From Tenacibaculum sp. (lineage in GTDB: Bacteria > Bacteroidota > Bacteroidia > Flavobacteriales > Flavobacteriaceae): 64,000 nt of DNA. The stretch is taken from NCBI GenBank assembly GCA_022448525.1, contig JAKVCX010000008.1, positions 62,001-126,000 on the forward strand. Direction: 5' to 3'. The notes beneath the pieces are model-generated. The model did no database searches. It had not been told where the DNA came from and saw nothing but the letters and a program-made list of their open reading frames with translations. The position numbers were made by a program, and so were the translations under genes. This document shows, piece by piece, positions 45,305-52,930 of the stretch; position 1 is the stretch's first letter, and every line of letters starts with the position of its first letter.

Positions 45305-46387
45305 TTATGAATTGATAATTTTCTTCTGGTGATTTATACTTTCCTGGTGAATTGCTTTAAATATTCTGAGTACAAATTCTTCACTTAAATTATTTTCTTC
45401 ACCTTCTAGAATCATTTTGCCTAGAATTTCATTCCAACGTTTTGTTTGAAGAATTGCAACGTTCTTATCTTTCTTTAAAGCACCAATTTGGTCAGAAATT
45501 TTCATACGCTTTCCTAACATTTCAATTAATTGATGATCTACTACATCAATTTGAGTTCTTAATGTATTTAAAGCATTGCTATAATCAGCTTCCGTATCAG
45601 TTTCTTTTCTGATTTTTAAATCCACCATCATTTGGATTAATGTATCAGGTGTGATTTGTTGTTTCGCATCACTCCAAGCGTTATCTGGATCGTAGTGAGT
45701 TTCTACCATTAAACCGTCAAAATTTAAATCTAAAGCAGTCTGACAGATGTCAAAAATGATATCTCTTCGACCAGCAATATGAGAAGGATCACATATTAAT
45801 GGTAAATCTGGGAAACGATTCTGCAATTCAATAGGAATTTGCCAATTCGGGTTATTTCTATATCTCGTTTTTTCATACGTTGAAAATCCTCTATGAATAA
45901 CTCCTAACTTTTTGATATTTGCAGAGTATAAACGCTCAATAGCACCTAACCATAAAGCTAAATCTGGGTTTACTGGGTTTTTAACCAAAACAATCTTATC
46001 TGTTCCTTCTAAAGCATCTGCAATTTCTTGAACAATAAATGGACTTACCGTTGTTCTTGCTCCAATCCACAAAATATCAATGTCGTGCTCTAAAGCTAAC
46101 TTCACATGATCTTTATTGGCAACTTCTGTAGAAGTTAACATTCCAGTTTCTTTCTTGGCTCTTTGCAGCCATTTTAATCCAAGTGCACCAACACCTTCAA
46201 AATTTCCAGGTCTTGTTCTTGGTTTCCAAATTCCCGCTCTTAATACTGTTGCATCAGTATCTTTCAATTCATGAGCAATTTTTAATACTTGCTCTTCTGT
46301 TTCTGCACTACAAGGTCCTGCAATTACTAATGGATGACTTAATTTGAAATCATCTAACCACGTTCTTAATTTTTTGGTATTTTCCAT
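45305..46387 (-). CDS. bifunctional DAHP synthase / chorismate mutase
   Basis: One 360-residue chain joins a type I DAHP synthase (residues about 1-260; IAGPCSAETEEQVL, GIWKPRTRPGNFEGVGALGL, PLICDPSHIAGRRD) with a C-terminal AroQ-type chorismate mutase (residues about 270-355; LNTLRTQIDVVDHQLIEMLGKRMKISDQIGALK). It catalyses the first step of aromatic biosynthesis and the branch to prephenate. The fused mutase is also thought to act as a feedback sensor. It is the last gene of the pheA-aminotransferase-tyrA operon, 12 bases after tyrA. Confidence 0.96.
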   Translation of the reverse strand: MENTKKLRTWLDDFKLSHPLVIAGPCSAETEEQVLKIAHELKDTDATVLRAGIWKPRTRPGNFEGVGALGLKWLQRAKKETGMLTSTEVANKDHVKLALEHDIDILWIGARTTVSPFIVQEIADALEGTDKIVLVKNPVNPDLALWLGAIERLYSANIKKLGVIHRGFSTYEKTRYRNNPNWQIPIELQNRFPDLPLICDPSHIAGRRDIIFDICQTALDLNFDGLMVETHYDPDNAWSDAKQQITPDTLIQMMVDLKIRKETDTEADYSNALNTLRTQIDVVDHQLIEMLGKRMKISDQIGALKKDKNVAILQTKRWNEILGKMILEGEENNLSEEFVLRIFKAIHQESINHQKKIINS

Positions 46388-46399
46388 TTTTTTGTCTTT

Positions 46400-47263
46400 T
46401 TAAGGAAGCTTTACTTCTTGAATTCCGTTTAAAATTTGTTTAATATGATTGGTGTTTTCCATTTCAGAGTAGATCTCTGAAAAATTATCTTGTTCTAATA
46501 GTGTTTTAAAGTTTTGTAAATTTTGAATGTATTCATCTAGGGTTTCTATAACATTGTTTTTATTCTGTTCAAATATTGGTGTCCACATTGCTGGTGAACT
46601 TTTAGCTAAACGTACGGTAGAAGCAAATCCACTTCCTGCCATATCGAAAATATCACGTTCGTTTTTCTCTTTTTCAATAACAGTTTTACCTAACATAAAA
46701 GAGCTGATGTGCGATAAATGTGATACGTAAGCAATATGTTTATCATGAGATTTAGGATCCATGTATCGTATACGCATTCCTAATTTTGAGAAAATTTCTA
46801 AAGCTTTTTCCTGCAATTTGAATGCAGTTTTTTCTACTTCACAAATGATATTAGTTTTTCCTCGATATAAATCTGTTAACGCTGCTTGCGGACCAGAAAA
46901 TTCAGTTCCTGCAATTGGATGGGTTGCTAAGAAGTTTCTTCTTTTTGGATGATTAGCTATAGCATCACAAACCAATTCTTTTGTTGATCCTACATCTAAA
47001 ACCAAACAGTTGTCTGGAATATGGTTTAATATCTCTGGGATAACGTGTAACGAAACATCCACAGGAATAGAAACAATTACAATATCAGCTATTGCTAAAT
47101 CTTCATTTGTAGCTTTTTTATCAATAATCTGTAAAGACAAAGCTTCTTCTAGATGATCTTCATTTCTGTCTATTCCATAAATGACAGCATTGTCAAATTC
47201 TTTTCGAATATCTAGCGCTAAACTTCCGCCAATTAAACCTACACCAACTATAAATACATTCAT
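46400..47263 (-). CDS. tyrA: prephenate dehydrogenase
   Basis: TyrA oxidatively decarboxylates prephenate towards tyrosine using NAD(P)+. The 287-residue protein starts with the Rossmann motif GVGLIGGSLALDI, followed by DVGSTKE, the catalytic-His segment LATHPIAGTEFSGP and the helical domain with HISSFMLGKTV and AGSGFASTVRLAKSSPAMW. There is no ACT domain and no fused mutase, since the mutase is on the next gene. It lies one base after the aminotransferase stop. Confidence 0.96.
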   Translation of the reverse strand: MNVFIVGVGLIGGSLALDIRKEFDNAVIYGIDRNEDHLEEALSLQIIDKKATNEDLAIADIVIVSIPVDVSLHVIPEILNHIPDNCLVLDVGSTKELVCDAIANHPKRRNFLATHPIAGTEFSGPQAALTDLYRGKTNIICEVEKTAFKLQEKALEIFSKLGMRIRYMDPKSHDKHIAYVSHLSHISSFMLGKTVIEKEKNERDIFDMAGSGFASTVRLAKSSPAMWTPIFEQNKNNVIETLDEYIQNLQNFKTLLEQDNFSEIYSEMENTNHIKQILNGIQEVKLP

Positions 47264-47264
47264 A

Positions 47265-48419
47265 CTACACTAAATTATCTATCCTTTGAATTGCTGTTTT
47301 TATATCTTCTTCCTTTACGCATAAAGAAAAACGTATATATCCTTCACCTTGACTTCCGAAAATACTTCCAGGTGCAACAAATAAATTGTACTTGTGAAGG
47401 AGGTTGTCAATAAAATCTTCTGATTTTTGGTTAGACGGAATTTTTGTCCAAACAAACATTCCTGAACCATCTTTTTTACAAGTAAGACCTAATTTTTCTA
47501 CAAGTTCATGAATTAATGCTCTTCTGGTCTCGTAAATTGAGTTAATGCTACTAAACCATTCTTTAGAAAGTTGTAAAGCGGCAATAGCTCCTTTTTGAAT
47601 TCCGTAAAACATTCCAGAATCCATCTGAGTTTTTACTTTTAAGATTTCATTTAAGAATTCTTTTTTTCCGGATAACATTCCGACTCTCCAACCTGCCATG
47701 TTGAAAGATTTACTCAGAGAGTTTAACTCTAAGGCTATCTCTTTTGCTCCTTCAATTTGTAAAATACTCGTAGGTTTATCATTTAATATAAAACTATACG
47801 GATTGTCATTTACAACAACAATGTTATGCTTTTTAGCAAACTCAATAATATTTCTGAACGTATTTTCAGAAGCATTAGTTCCTGTTGGCATATGTGGGTA
47901 ATTAATCCACATTAGTTTTACATTACTTAAGTCCTCTTGCTCTAAATCTTCAAAATTTGGTTGATAGTTATGCTCTTCAACTAAATTATAATAAATCGGA
48001 TTTGAACCTACAAGTTTCGTAACTGAACTGTATGTTGGGTAACCTGGATTTGGAATTAGAACACTGTCGCCTTCATTTAAAATGGCTAATGAAATATGCA
48101 TAATTCCTTCCTTACTACCCATTAAAGGAAGTATTTCGCTATTAGCATCAAGAGAAACATTATAATTCGATTTGTAAAAAGAACTCACAGCTGCTCTAAA
48201 CTCAGGAATTCCTTGATAGCTTTGGTATTTATGAGCTCCAGCTTCACTCATACTTTCTGTAATTGCTGTAATTACTTCGGTTGGTGGAGCTAAATCTGGA
48301 CTACCAATTCCCATGTTAATGATTGGTTTTCCTTCAGCAACTAATCCTCTAACTTCTCTTAACTTTTTTGAGAAGTAGTATTCTTCAACGGTTTGTAAAC
48401 GGTTTGCAAATTCTATCAT
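47265..48419 (-). CDS. class I/II pyridoxal-phosphate aminotransferase
   Basis: The 384-residue enzyme has the fold-type I pattern: GIGSPDLAPP, the NPGYPTYSSV loop, and the PLP-binding Lys in SLSKSFNMAGWRVGM. Placement between pheA and tyrA suggests it transaminates the phenylpyruvate and hydroxyphenylpyruvate made by its neighbours, giving phenylalanine and tyrosine. Similarity to diaminopimelate/aspartate aminotransferases leaves other substrates possible. Its start overlaps the pheA stop by four bases. Confidence 0.93.
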   Translation of the reverse strand: MIEFANRLQTVEEYYFSKKLREVRGLVAEGKPIINMGIGSPDLAPPTEVITAITESMSEAGAHKYQSYQGIPEFRAAVSSFYKSNYNVSLDANSEILPLMGSKEGIMHISLAILNEGDSVLIPNPGYPTYSSVTKLVGSNPIYYNLVEEHNYQPNFEDLEQEDLSNVKLMWINYPHMPTGTNASENTFRNIIEFAKKHNIVVVNDNPYSFILNDKPTSILQIEGAKEIALELNSLSKSFNMAGWRVGMLSGKKEFLNEILKVKTQMDSGMFYGIQKGAIAALQLSKEWFSSINSIYETRRALIHELVEKLGLTCKKDGSGMFVWTKIPSNQKSEDFIDNLLHKYNLFVAPGSIFGSQGEGYIRFSLCVKEEDIKTAIQRIDNLV

Positions 48420-49240
48420 GATCTTCCGTTTTTGTATTCTCCTAATATTTTAAAATCTGTAGCCATAATTTCTATAATAGCTTTAGCCTTTTTGTAATCT
48501 TCATATGCATCAAAAGTCACGTCTACGAAAAAGGCATATTTCCAGGGTGTTTCGATTTTTGGTAACGACTGAATTTTAGTAAGATTCAATTTGCAATCGC
48601 TCATTACATTTAAAATAGCGGCTAAACTTCCTCTTTTGTGATCTAACTCAAATTTTAATGATGCTTTATTAATTGAATCTATTCCGTTTTCTGGTTGAGA
48701 AGTTTGAAGAATAACAAAGCGAGTAGCATTGTTTTTTATCGTTTGAATTTCATCTTCTATTACTTCAAGCTCGAAAATATCAGCAGCGATTTTAGGTGCA
48801 ATTGCAGCAACGCCCGATAATTTTTTCTCAGAAATTCGTTTTGCAATCTCAGCTGTATCAACATCTTCTACCAATTTTATGTGTTTATGTTGCTTAAAGA
48901 ATTCTTTACACTGTAATAGGGCCATTGGATGCGAACAAACTTCTTTTATCTCTGAGATATCTTGGTTAGGCAACGCCATTAAATGATGATGTATCGGTAG
49001 GTAATATTCTCCAGAAATGTGAAGATTATTCTTGTCAATTAAAGCGTAATTCGGAATAATAGAACCAGCAATTGTATTTTCAATTGCCATGATTGCTTGG
49101 TCTGATTCATTATTAACTAAACTATCAACAAGCACATCAAACGATAAACATTCTTTTAGTGAAATGTTGTTATCGAAAAATTGAGTTGCAACAATATGGT
49201 GGTTGCTTCCTTCTATTCCTTGAATGGCTATTTTCTTCAT
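48416..49240 (-). CDS. pheA: prephenate dehydratase
   Basis: This enzyme converts prephenate to phenylpyruvate. The 274-residue protein has the periplasmic-binding-like catalytic domain (MKKIAIQGIEGSNHHIVATQFF, IENTIAGSIIPNYALI, NNATRFVIL) and a C-terminal ACT domain (SLAAILNVMSDCKLNLTKIQSLPK) for phenylalanine feedback. No chorismate mutase domain is fused. It is the first structural gene of the aromatic operon and starts nine bases after the terminator arm of an attenuator with a leader peptide. Confidence 0.95.
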   Translation of the reverse strand: MKKIAIQGIEGSNHHIVATQFFDNNISLKECLSFDVLVDSLVNNESDQAIMAIENTIAGSIIPNYALIDKNNLHISGEYYLPIHHHLMALPNQDISEIKEVCSHPMALLQCKEFFKQHKHIKLVEDVDTAEIAKRISEKKLSGVAAIAPKIAADIFELEVIEDEIQTIKNNATRFVILQTSQPENGIDSINKASLKFELDHKRGSLAAILNVMSDCKLNLTKIQSLPKIETPWKYAFFVDVTFDAYEDYKKAKAIIEIMATDFKILGEYKNGRS

Positions 49241-49248
49241 TTTAGATC

Positions 49249-49279
49249 AAAAAAAAAGCCTCGATGTAATCGAGACTTT
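49249..49279 (-). terminator. attenuator terminator in the pheA leader
   Basis: On the minus strand CTCGAT pairs with ATCGAG around a three-base loop, followed by GC and nine T's, ending just before the pheA ATG. The upstream half of the hairpin (AAAGTCTC, 49272-49279) is also complementary to GAGACTTT at 49320-49327, which would form a competing antiterminator. Confidence 0.75.
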
Positions 49280-49319
49280 ATATTTATATTGTTTTATTAG
49301 CTACCTAAACACATAACAC

Positions 49320-49328
49320 AAAGTCTCT
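49320..49328 (-). promoter_or_regulatory. antiterminator / switching segment of the pheA leader
   Basis: The minus-strand segment AGAGACTTT lies immediately after the leader-peptide stop codon. It can pair either forward with AAAGTCTC of the terminator (8 Watson-Crick pairs plus two more) or backward with AAGGTTTCT inside the leader peptide codons (49358-49366, nine pairs including two G-U). These are the 1:2 and 2:3 pairings expected of a ribosome-mediated attenuator. Confidence 0.7.
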
Positions 49329-49332
49329 CCTC

Positions 49333-49371
49333 TTACTGTAAAAGTAAAAGTAAAAATAGAAACCTTGCCAT
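49333..49371 (-). CDS. leader peptide MARFLFLLLLLQ of the aromatic operon
   Basis: A 12-codon frame on the minus strand reads Met-Ala-Arg-Phe-Leu-Phe-(Leu)5-Gln. It contains two Phe codons (both TTT) and six Leu codons and ends five bases before the switching segment. A ribosome stalled at Phe codons would leave that segment free to disarm the terminator, while one that reaches the stop codon would cover it. The fit with phenylalanine biosynthesis downstream supports it as a regulatory peptide. The Leu run could mean a response to leucine as well. Confidence 0.7.
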   Translation of the reverse strand: MARFLFLLLLLQ

Positions 49372-49413
49372 ACGTTTTGTAACATAACTTATTCGTTGTT
49401 ATTTTGTTGGTAA

Positions 49414-49444
49414 CAAATCTGGAAAATTAATTTCTCTTAACCAA
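49414..49444 (-). promoter_or_regulatory. putative promoter of the aromatic operon
   Basis: On the minus strand TTG (49442-49444) and CAGATTTG (49414-49421, seven of eight to TAnnTTTG if the first base is ignored) are spaced by 20 bases. Transcription would start about 35 bases before the leader peptide. Confidence 0.45.
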
Positions 49445-49527
49445 ATTTTTTTTTCGATTTTTTTACGCTATCGATTTCGTGACGTATTTATTTAACAAAT
49501 GTACTGGTCTTGTTAATTATAAAACAA

Positions 49528-49558
49528 AGAAAAGCTTCCAATTTAATGGAAGCTTTTT
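49528..49558 (-). terminator. intrinsic terminator after the DUF2383 gene
   Basis: AAAAGCTTCCA at 49530-49540 pairs with TGGAAGCTTTT at 49547-49557, with A and T runs at both sides. Confidence 0.75.
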
Positions 49559-49603
49559 GGTTGCCAAAAAGTAAATCTTTTTGACAGGATATAACTGGGG
49601 GAA

Positions 49604-50068
49604 TTACGATACATGCTTTTGTAAGTCATCTAAACGTCTAATATTTAATGTATCCTTTAAAATTTCATCTCTTTGATTTCTTAATATTTTATTAGTGCTT
49701 TTTGGTAGATTAATTTCTGATGTAATTACATCGTTGTATTCATCTATAGCCGCTTGCTCTCCTCGTAATGCCTCTGCTAGCATAGCTTCATCATTTTCTG
49801 GAGTTAAAAAAGCTTTTACATTCATCCATGTTCTGTGTGCGGTTCCTTTTAAACTACCGTCTTCATTTGGTAACTCCCCAAATGACTTAATTTCATTTTT
49901 TAATACTTGTCCGAATCTTTCTCGTTCGTTCGATTTTCTTTCAAAGAAATCTGTTAGTACATTACTACTAGAGTTTTTTGCCGCGGTTTTATACCCTTTT
50001 TCGGCATCATAATTTTTTTCAAGTAAATTATTTAGTTTGTCTGCTACTTGAGCTGTATAAGTTTGCAT
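49604..50068 (-). CDS. PA2169-type four-helix-bundle protein (DUF2383)
   Basis: The protein is a ferritin-like four-helix bundle with YTAQVADKLNNLLEKNYDAEKGYKTAA at the start, AFLTPENDEAMLAEALRGEQAAIDEYNDV in the middle and a basic C-terminal helix. Members are often stress-induced and of unknown enzymatic role. I choose the ATG at 50068 because family members start just before the first helix; the upstream ATG at 50128 adds 20 residues. The outer-membrane protein gene ends just upstream on the same strand. Confidence 0.85.
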   Translation of the reverse strand: MQTYTAQVADKLNNLLEKNYDAEKGYKTAAKNSSSNVLTDFFERKSNERERFGQVLKNEIKSFGELPNEDGSLKGTAHRTWMNVKAFLTPENDEAMLAEALRGEQAAIDEYNDVITSEINLPKSTNKILRNQRDEILKDTLNIRRLDDLQKHVS

Positions 50069-50137
50069 ATTGTATTCTGTTTTTAAGTGATTCAATACTT
50101 TACTTTTAAGATGCGTATCGATTAACATCTGTTATAC

Positions 50138-50611
50138 CTAGAACTGGTATCTAATTCCGAAAGCGATATCTAAATCTAAATCGTCACTAAATTCATCATT
50201 AAAGCCAAGTTCAGGTCTTACATCTAAAGAGAGTAATAATGGAATGTTGAAGTTGTATTCAATACCTACGTTACCTGCAACTAAGGCAAAGGCACCGCTA
50301 TTTTCAGGATTATTAAAAGATCCTAAACCTGCACCGGCACCAACATACCAGTTGAATCGGTTTTCCAATGGGAATACCCATTGATATAAACCAACAAGTT
50401 TAAATGCTTCAACATTTTTAGAATCTCTGAAACCTAAATCAAATTCTAATCGATTGTTTTCAGATAAATATCTTTGGTATGATATTTCACCTCCGAAACC
50501 ATCGTTGTCACCAACTCTAAGACCTAATGCGTTCTTTGAAATTGTTTGACTAAATGCATTTGCAGAGACTAAAAATGCTATTGATATAATTACTCTTTTT
50601 AAATATTTCAT
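50138..50611 (-). CDS. small outer membrane beta-barrel protein
   Basis: The 157-residue product has a signal peptide (VIISIAFLVSANAFSQ) and alternating hydrophobic strands typical of an eight-stranded barrel: LGLRVGDNDGFGGEISYQRYLS, NRLEFDLGFRDS, NRFNWYVGAGAGLGSF. It has a C-terminal strand ending in Phe (LDIAFGIRYQF), the usual signal for outer-membrane insertion. No specific function is recognised. It is likely co-transcribed with the DUF2383 gene that follows. Confidence 0.88.
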   Translation of the reverse strand: MKYLKRVIISIAFLVSANAFSQTISKNALGLRVGDNDGFGGEISYQRYLSENNRLEFDLGFRDSKNVEAFKLVGLYQWVFPLENRFNWYVGAGAGLGSFNNPENSGAFALVAGNVGIEYNFNIPLLLSLDVRPELGFNDEFSDDLDLDIAFGIRYQF

Positions 50612-50769
50612 GTTTACCGTTTTTGTTCATTACAAAAGTATTGTCAATTAAAAGTGGATCTTTGTTCATTTGATTTCAATCTTTGCTCATATCGTATTCG
50701 AGAGGTTGAAAAAATTTAATTTTCATAGTATATTTAACCAGAAATTAACTATGAAAACTTTGAAATAAT

Positions 50770-51564
50770 ATGATTAAAGAATCGTACGAATGCTCTATTG
50801 ATAAATTAAACAAGCTGGATAGTAATGTTCCTATTAATTTGGTGTTAAGCGGAGGAGGAGAAAAAGGAGTAGCACATATTGCATTACTAGAGGCATTGGA
50901 AGAACGTAATATAAAAATACATGCTATTTCCGCTTGTAGTGCAGGTTCCTTAGTAGGTTCGATGTATGCTTCGGGTGTTTCAACAAAAGAGATTTTAGCT
51001 TTTTTTAAAAAGACAGATATATTTCAGTATTCATGGATAACCTTTGGTAAAGCTGGAATTTTTAACTCTGATAACTACGCTAAATTGTTGAATGGTAAAA
51101 TCAAGGATACATTTGAAGAGTTATCAATTCCTTTGTATTTATCAACTACTAATTTAAATAAAGGAGTAACTCATTACTTTAAAGAAGGAGATTTAAGAAA
51201 ACCGGTTTTAGCGTCTTGCGCAATTCCAGGTTTGTTCAATCCGATTGACATTAATGGTGAATTGTATTCTGATGGTGGTGTTTTAGATAATTTTCCAATT
51301 ACACCATTCAAAGGGTCTGAATATCCAGTTATTGGAAGCTATGTGGTGTATCCATCTGTAAAGAAGAATAAAGATTTAAGTTCAACGTTAAAAGTATTAG
51401 AACATTCTTTTAAATTATTGTCTTTATCCTCTGAGGAATATAAATTTTTCAAAACATTTGCAACGGTTTGTTTCCCGCTTGAAGATTACAGCAGCTTCGA
51501 TAAAAAAGAAGTGAATAAAATTTATAAAGCAGCAAAAAACTATTTAAACGAAAGATTACAATAA
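50770..51564 (+). CDS. patatin-like phospholipase family protein
   Basis: The 264-residue protein has the patatin layout: the glycine-rich oxyanion segment LSGGGEKGVAHIALLEAL, a nucleophile elbow ACSAGSLVGSMYASG with Ser, and the catalytic Asp in YSDGGVLDNFP. The first Gly of the usual GxSxG is Ala here, which is a conservative change. There is no signal peptide, so it is probably a cytoplasmic or membrane-associated acyl hydrolase. It converges on the anti-sigma-like gene, with one base between the stops. Confidence 0.9.
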   Translation: MIKESYECSIDKLNKLDSNVPINLVLSGGGEKGVAHIALLEALEERNIKIHAISACSAGSLVGSMYASGVSTKEILAFFKKTDIFQYSWITFGKAGIFNSDNYAKLLNGKIKDTFEELSIPLYLSTTNLNKGVTHYFKEGDLRKPVLASCAIPGLFNPIDINGELYSDGGVLDNFPITPFKGSEYPVIGSYVVYPSVKKNKDLSSTLKVLEHSFKLLSLSSEEYKFFKTFATVCFPLEDYSSFDKKEVNKIYKAAKNYLNERLQ

Positions 51565-51565
51565 A

Positions 51566-52258
51566 TTAATTGAGTTTGTTCAATAATTCTTGCCGCTGAC
51601 TTTTTTTGAATTTCATTTGTTGTTTGTCCATCAATTCCAAAGTGAATTTAGCCGAATCTTTTTCATCAAGTAATAAATGAGTGATTGATAAATACCAAAG
51701 TGTTTCTTCGGAATAATCGAAATCAATGTTTTGTAATTCTTTTAAAATAGATAATGCTTGTTCTTTTTTATCAATATTCAAAAGAGCCATGGCTTTATAA
51801 AACTTAATTTCTGGAGTAGTGTCTTTTAGTAAGAGATTATCAAACTTTTCAATAGCTAATTCGTAGTCTTTTTTTTCGTAAGCACTAAAAGCTTTATACA
51901 TATCATTTTCAGTTTCACTTCTTGTAATTGGAAAGTGCACGTTTGGATATTCTTCTAAGTATGAGTCGAAATTATTCCCTGAATAAAAAAGGAAATAATA
52001 ACCAGTAATAAATACGGTAAGAATCGCCGCGATTTTAAAGATGATGTTTCTCGATCCTTTTTCCTTCTCAATTGAATTGATTAAATCGCTAACTTCTTTA
52101 TCTTCGATAATTTGAAATGCCGCATGCATATTCTTATGCTCATTGAATAAAGCGATAAATTCTTCATTACTGTTTTTTAAAGATTCAAATAAAGCTTGTT
52201 CGTCATCATTCAAATTCTTAGCAAAGTATTTTTGTATTAAATTTTTATAATCACTCAT
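51566..52258 (-). CDS. membrane-anchored anti-sigma-like protein with TPR region
   Basis: The 230-residue product has a cytoplasmic N-terminal part of about 75 residues (YFAKNLNDDEQALFESLKNSNEEFIALFNEH), a single transmembrane helix (IIFKIAAILTVFITGYYFLFY) and a periplasmic tail with TPR-like repeats (AFSAYEKKDYELAIEKFDNLLLK, KFYKAMALLNIDKKEQALSIL). Its start overlaps the ECF sigma stop by four bases. The layout matches membrane anti-sigma factors of Bacteroidota, although the canonical zinc-binding motif is absent. It probably senses envelope conditions for the sigma factor. Confidence 0.8.
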   Translation of the reverse strand: MSDYKNLIQKYFAKNLNDDEQALFESLKNSNEEFIALFNEHKNMHAAFQIIEDKEVSDLINSIEKEKGSRNIIFKIAAILTVFITGYYFLFYSGNNFDSYLEEYPNVHFPITRSETENDMYKAFSAYEKKDYELAIEKFDNLLLKDTTPEIKFYKAMALLNIDKKEQALSILKELQNIDFDYSEETLWYLSITHLLLDEKDSAKFTLELMDKQQMKFKKSQRQELLNKLN

Positions 52259-52800
52259 TTTCCAACTAACTCTTTAAGTTTTTTCATACATCTTGATTTG
52301 TGGCTACTAATTGTATTAGCATCTTTATAATCAGTAACTCTTAGTATTTCTTCGATATCTAAATTTCTGAAATAGAATAATCTTAAAAGTGTTTTGCACG
52401 ATTTAGAAATCTTCTCTAAAGCATTACTTAATGTAATTTGCTCTATTGTAGGTTCTACACTTTCAATGGAAATACTGTCGTAACCATCTTCCTTTTGATC
52501 TTTTACAAGTACTACTTTTTTCGATTTTTTAAAGTGATTGTAAATTTTGTTTTTACCAATTCCGAACAAATACGTTTTAACTGAACTTTTTTCTAGTACG
52601 GTTTTATTGATCACAAAACTCTTATTAAAAGCAATAATAGTATCATGATAAATATCTAAAGCATCTGTTTCTGATATGTTATAGGTAAAAGCATACTTCA
52701 AAAAATCACTTCTATAAGTAACATATACTTCTTTCAAAGAATTTCTGTTGCCATTTCTTAATTCTTCTTGTAGCGATATGTCATTAATAGATTTACTCAT
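52255..52800 (-). CDS. ECF-family sigma factor
   Basis: The 181-residue protein has region 2 (YVTYRSDFLKYAFTYNISETDALDIYHDTIIAF, KTYLFGIGKNKIYNHFKKSKK) and region 4 (LEKISKSCKTLLRLFYFRNLDIEEILRVTDYKDANTISSHKSRCMKKLKEL). It is divergent from the LRR/CHAT gene cluster, 131 bases away, and pairs with the overlapping membrane protein. Cluster control by this sigma is inferred from position. I see no copy here of the ACGCAACC promoter used by the other sigma unit. Confidence 0.93.
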   Translation of the reverse strand: MSKSINDISLQEELRNGNRNSLKEVYVTYRSDFLKYAFTYNISETDALDIYHDTIIAFNKSFVINKTVLEKSSVKTYLFGIGKNKIYNHFKKSKKVVLVKDQKEDGYDSISIESVEPTIEQITLSNALEKISKSCKTLLRLFYFRNLDIEEILRVTDYKDANTISSHKSRCMKKLKELVGK

Positions 52801-52930
52801 TAGTGTTTATTAGTGTAAAAATATTAACAGAAAAAATTTTTTTTCTCAAAGTGTTAAGATTTGAAATAATTGAAAAACTAATATATGAATATAAAAACGA
52901 AACTATTGAATAACGATTAATTGTAAAAAC

